From Phragmitibacter flavus (GTDB taxonomy: Bacteria > Verrucomicrobiota > Verrucomicrobiia > Verrucomicrobiales > Verrucomicrobiaceae), in NCBI RefSeq assembly GCF_005780165.1, contig NZ_VAUV01000007.1, positions 124,001 to 188,000 on the forward strand: a stretch of DNA of 64,000 nucleotides. Reading direction: 5' to 3'. The position numbers and the translations under genes are program-made. Under the pieces are notes generated by a model, which saw only the letters and a program-made list of their open reading frames with translations, did no database searches and was not told where the DNA came from. Numbering within the stretch: the first letter of the stretch is position 1; each line of letters begins with the position of its first letter. Positions 61,412 through 64,000 of this stretch are shown here, piece by piece.

Positions 61412-61954
61412 ATGAGCGCACCTGATCCGACGGAGGAGTTTGTTTTTTTGCTGGGCAGACACGAGCGTCTGCTTCGTGGCTACCTGCGCGCGCTAATTCC
61501 GCATGCCCAAGATGCGGATGATGTGTTGCAGGAAACGAAGCTGCGTTTGTGGCGGGCATTTGATCAATTTGAGCGGGGCACCAATTTTGCGGCGTGGTCG
61601 CGCAAGGTGGCATTTCATCAGGTGCTGGCTTTTAGGAAACGCAAGAAGCGCGACCGGCTGGAGTTTTCGGAGCAGTTTTTGAATGTGGTGGCGGATGAGT
61701 ATGAGAATCACGAACCGGTATTGATGCGTCGGGATCAGTTGTTGCAGGAATGCCTGGCGAAGCTGCCGGGGGATCACCGGCAGGTGCTGCATTTGCGATA
61801 TGCAGAGCAGTGTTCGCTGGATGACATGGCGTCGAAGTTGCAGCGGACGGTGGCGGCAATTTATCGTCAGTTGAGCCGGGTGCGGCAGGCGCTTCATCAG
61901 TGTGTGGAAAAATCATTAATGATTGAGGAGGAGGGTTATGAACCAAGATCGTGA
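61412..61954 (+). CDS. ECF RNA polymerase sigma factor (Rhodopirellula/Verrucomicrobium type)
   Basis: 180 residues from MSAPDPTEEFVFLLG at 61412. Region 2 with DADDVLQETKLRLWRAFDQF and region 4 with CSLDDMASKLQRTVAAIYRQLSRVR. The RHERLLRGYLRALIPH N-terminus and QETKLRLW motif match the sigma subfamily typical of Planctomycetes and Verrucomicrobia that is paired with FecR-like membrane proteins. It overlaps that partner by 17 bp. Confidence 0.94.
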   Translation: MSAPDPTEEFVFLLGRHERLLRGYLRALIPHAQDADDVLQETKLRLWRAFDQFERGTNFAAWSRKVAFHQVLAFRKRKKRDRLEFSEQFLNVVADEYENHEPVLMRRDQLLQECLAKLPGDHRQVLHLRYAEQCSLDDMASKLQRTVAAIYRQLSRVRQALHQCVEKSLMIEEEGYEPRS

Positions 61955-63371
61955 GGAAGTGAAAGAAGTTGTTGAGCTGGCGAACCGGATGCTGGACGGG
62001 CGGTTGACAGCGAAAGATCAGGCGAGGTTGGAGCATCTGGTCCTGTCTTCGCAGGAGGCGAGGGTTGCTTATGTGGAGCACCTGCACCTGCACGGAGTTT
62101 TGCAGGAGTCGACATTTCGGCAGGTGGAGACGCTTTCCGAAGTGCTCAAGTTGGAACCCACCGCTTCGATGCCAATTCGCAAGAGACGAGGGTTGCCGCA
62201 TTGGTTGCCGATTGCGGCGGCTTTTGTATTGATGGGATTGGGTTGGGCATTTGGTCGATGGCATGTCCCGACGCAGGTGACCTATGCCCGGTTGGTGGAG
62301 GTGAAAGGAGCGAGGTGGGATGGCAACCGGTTGCCCACCGTGCCGGGCGTGAGCATTGCGGCAGGACGATTGAAACTGGCGGCAGGGCTGGCGACGATTG
62401 AGTTTGATCGGGGTGCTAGAGTGACCATGGAGGGACCGGCGGAGCTGGAGATCGTGAACGCCGAAAAGTGTTTTCTTCATGAAGGAACCCTCACGGCGCA
62501 CGTGCCGCCTCAAGCAGTGGGATTCGTGGTGGATACCAGGCATGCGAGGCTGGTGGATCATGGCACCGATTTCGGGGTGAGTGTTGGCGGGGAAGGCGTG
62601 GCGCAAGTGAGGGTGTTTGATGGCAAGGTGGAGTTGCAGCATCATGTGAGTGGGAGGAGTCTGGAGTTGCTGACGAGGCAGGGGGCTCAAGTGGGAAATG
62701 GCGATTTTGAAAGAAGCGAGCGGGAGGAAGATGACACGGGCGCACTGAGTCGAAGGCATCAGGTCCCGGAGGGGGCCGGGGTGATGATGCTGAGCACGGC
62801 AGAAGGAGGCGGGCGTGCAGGGTATGCATGGTCGCCGGGAACGGATCTGCATTTTTCGAAGCAATTGTTGATCCTCAAATATTGTGATCGACCAAGTTTT
62901 CGACGCAAAGCTTGGTTGGGATTTGATTTGACCAAGCTGGGCGACCGCAAAGTGAAGTCGGCGAATTTGACGCTGATGTTTGAAGCGACGGGTTGGGGTT
63001 ATGCGTCATTGCTGCCCGACGCGGTCTTCGCGGTTTACGGGGTGAATGATGACTCTTTGGATCAATGGCGGTCGGACGATTTGCAGTGGTCCAGTGCCCC
63101 CGCGAACGATGTTGATGGGGCAGGGGCTGACTTGAGCAAGGCGGTGAAACTGGGTTCGTTCACGATGCCGGCGGGGGTGTTGGATGGGGCCTTTTCGCTG
63201 TCTGGAGAGGCGTTGAGAACGTTCTTGAATGATGATCGAAACCGGTTTGCTACTTTGATGGTGGTGCGCGAAACCTCGGAGATTGGAGGTGGCGGTGTGG
63301 TCCACGGTTTTGCCGGCAACGAGCATCCCATGTTGCGTCCCCCGACGCTGTATCTGGAGTTTGAGGAGTGA
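61938..63371 (+). CDS. FecR-like membrane protein with C-terminal DNRLRE-like domain
   Basis: 477 residues from the ATG at 61938 (GAGGAGG upstream), overlapping the sigma gene by 17 bp. N-terminal ~75-residue cytosolic domain of the anti-sigma type, a membrane helix at about 89-105 (WLPIAAAFVLMGLGWAF), a FecR domain (RGARVTMEGPAELEIVN; FVVDTRHARLVDHGTDFGVSV) and a C-terminal beta-rich domain (RKAWLGFDLTKLGDRKVKSANLTL, LRPPTLYLEFEE) resembling DNRLRE/CBM96-type modules. Likely regulates the sigma factor in response to an outside signal, perhaps a carbohydrate. Confidence 0.87.
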   Translation: MNQDREEVKEVVELANRMLDGRLTAKDQARLEHLVLSSQEARVAYVEHLHLHGVLQESTFRQVETLSEVLKLEPTASMPIRKRRGLPHWLPIAAAFVLMGLGWAFGRWHVPTQVTYARLVEVKGARWDGNRLPTVPGVSIAAGRLKLAAGLATIEFDRGARVTMEGPAELEIVNAEKCFLHEGTLTAHVPPQAVGFVVDTRHARLVDHGTDFGVSVGGEGVAQVRVFDGKVELQHHVSGRSLELLTRQGAQVGNGDFERSEREEDDTGALSRRHQVPEGAGVMMLSTAEGGGRAGYAWSPGTDLHFSKQLLILKYCDRPSFRRKAWLGFDLTKLGDRKVKSANLTLMFEATGWGYASLLPDAVFAVYGVNDDSLDQWRSDDLQWSSAPANDVDGAGADLSKAVKLGSFTMPAGVLDGAFSLSGEALRTFLNDDRNRFATLMVVRETSEIGGGGVVHGFAGNEHPMLRPPTLYLEFEE

Positions 63372-63408
63372 GGAATGAAAGGCCCGGGACGGACCTTCTA
63401 CTTTTTGA

Positions 63409-64000
63409 TTAAAATCGGAATTGTTTGGGGCGCTTGGGTTTGCCCATTTTGCCGCCGCCCATGCCGGGCATTCCAGGCATTCCGGCGGGCAGACCTCCGC
63501 CGCCCATCATGCTGCCGGCAAGGTTGCGCATCATGCCTTTGTTTTTCATCATGTTGCGCATCATGTCGAACTGCTTGAGAAGCTGGTTCACCTCCATGAC
63601 GCTGCGACCGCTGCCGTTGGCGATGCGTTTGCGGCGGCTGCCGTTGATGATGTCGGGCTTGGTGCGCTCTTTGGGCGTCATGCTGAGGATGATGGCTTCG
63701 ACGTGGCGGATGCGCTTTTCATCGACGTTCATGTCCTTCATTTTGCTCATGCCGGGGATCATGCCCATGATGCCTTCGAGGGGACCCAGTTTACGCATGA
63801 ACTTCATCTGATTGAGGAAGTCGGTGAAGTCGAACTTGTTTTCCTCCATGCGTTTGGCCATGCGCATGGCTTCGGCTTCATCGATCTGTTCGGCGGCTTT
63901 TTCGACCAGGCTGACGACGTCGCCCATGCCGAGGATGCGCTGGGCCATGCGGTCGGGATGGAAGACTTCGAACTGCTCGATCTTCTCGCCGACACCGATG
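63409..64000 (-). CDS. ffh: Signal recognition particle protein Ffh, C-terminal part (partial)
   Basis: About 197 C-terminal residues, running off the right edge, so the start and most of the GTPase domain are outside. Visible are the end of the G domain (IGVGEKIEQFEVFHPDRMAQ) and the M domain with FDFTDFLNQM, MIPGM, TPKERTKPDIINGSRRKRIANGSG (SRP-RNA binding) and a Met/Gly-rich tail (MMGGGGLPAG, PGMPGMGGG) ending in basic residues. It binds signal peptides and 4.5S RNA to target membrane proteins. It converges on the FecR-like gene with a 37-bp spacer. Confidence 0.96.
   Translation of the reverse strand, partial: IGVGEKIEQFEVFHPDRMAQRILGMGDVVSLVEKAAEQIDEAEAMRMAKRMEENKFDFTDFLNQMKFMRKLGPLEGIMGMIPGMSKMKDMNVDEKRIRHVEAIILSMTPKERTKPDIINGSRRKRIANGSGRSVMEVNQLLKQFDMMRNMMKNKGMMRNLAGSMMGGGGLPAGMPGMPGMGGGKMGKPKRPKQFRF

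Overview
The window is 64 kb of GC-rich, densely coded bacterial chromosome with no complete mobile element, tRNA, rRNA or CRISPR array that I could see. The gene content points to a Gram-negative member of the Verrucomicrobiota, probably near Verrucomicrobiaceae. The signs are an ECF sigma factor with a FecR-type partner, PEP-CTERM sorting tails ending in VPEP-hydrophobic-RRR, a eukaryote-type glutamine synthetase (GSII), a GldA/F/G-DUF4340 ABC module, a MoxR/DUF58/BatA island, and short REP-like palindromic elements in convergent spacers. The lineage is inferred from gene families only. Many starts lack a clear Shine-Dalgarno sequence; a few, such as the PP2C phosphatase, have a strong one.

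Layout. 1-716 is the tail of a P1B metal ATPase. 717-10190 (minus) is a cellulose synthesis operon in the order bcsA-bcsB-bcsZ-bcsC-diguanylate cyclase. 10597-15630 is a signalling block: two near-identical FixJ-type regulators bracket a histidine kinase and a PEP-CTERM exported protein. The bcsA and PEP-CTERM upstream regions share an 11-base word within inverted-repeat context. 16177-19130 holds glnII, a minimal protein kinase overlapping a PP2C phosphatase, and a Fur-type regulator; this block is bracketed by two copies of a ~205-bp composite palindromic element. 19422-23736 holds a peroxiredoxin, nitroreductase, DUF456 protein, Dps, a 66-residue Cys-rich protein and a glycosyltransferase.

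23957-32535 is a five-gene MoxR/DUF58/von Willebrand A operon. 32545-45505 is housekeeping and envelope genes: YceI, glmS, a GNAT fusion, moaD, hpt, pdxH, a second PEP-CTERM protein, a DASS transporter, a small beta-helix protein, comEC and a membrane TPR protein. 45850-51143 is the Gld-like ABC operon. 51232-60134 is a second signalling block: a NarL-type kinase/regulator pair, a hybrid kinase with three PAS domains, a receiver-only protein, and an FHA coiled-coil protein. 60302-64000 holds gmd, the ECF sigma/FecR pair and the 3' part of ffh.

How the parts may work together. The bcs operon carries its own c-di-GMP synthase, whose receiver lacks the phosphoacceptor and whose GGDEF domain lacks the product-inhibition site, while BcsA keeps an intact PilZ motif. 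I infer that cellulose export here is tied to local c-di-GMP made by a cyclase not driven by ordinary phosphorylation. The shared upstream word suggests that cellulose synthesis and a surface-sorted protein are co-regulated by the paralogous FixJ-type regulators. This is the best candidate in the window for an undescribed circuit.
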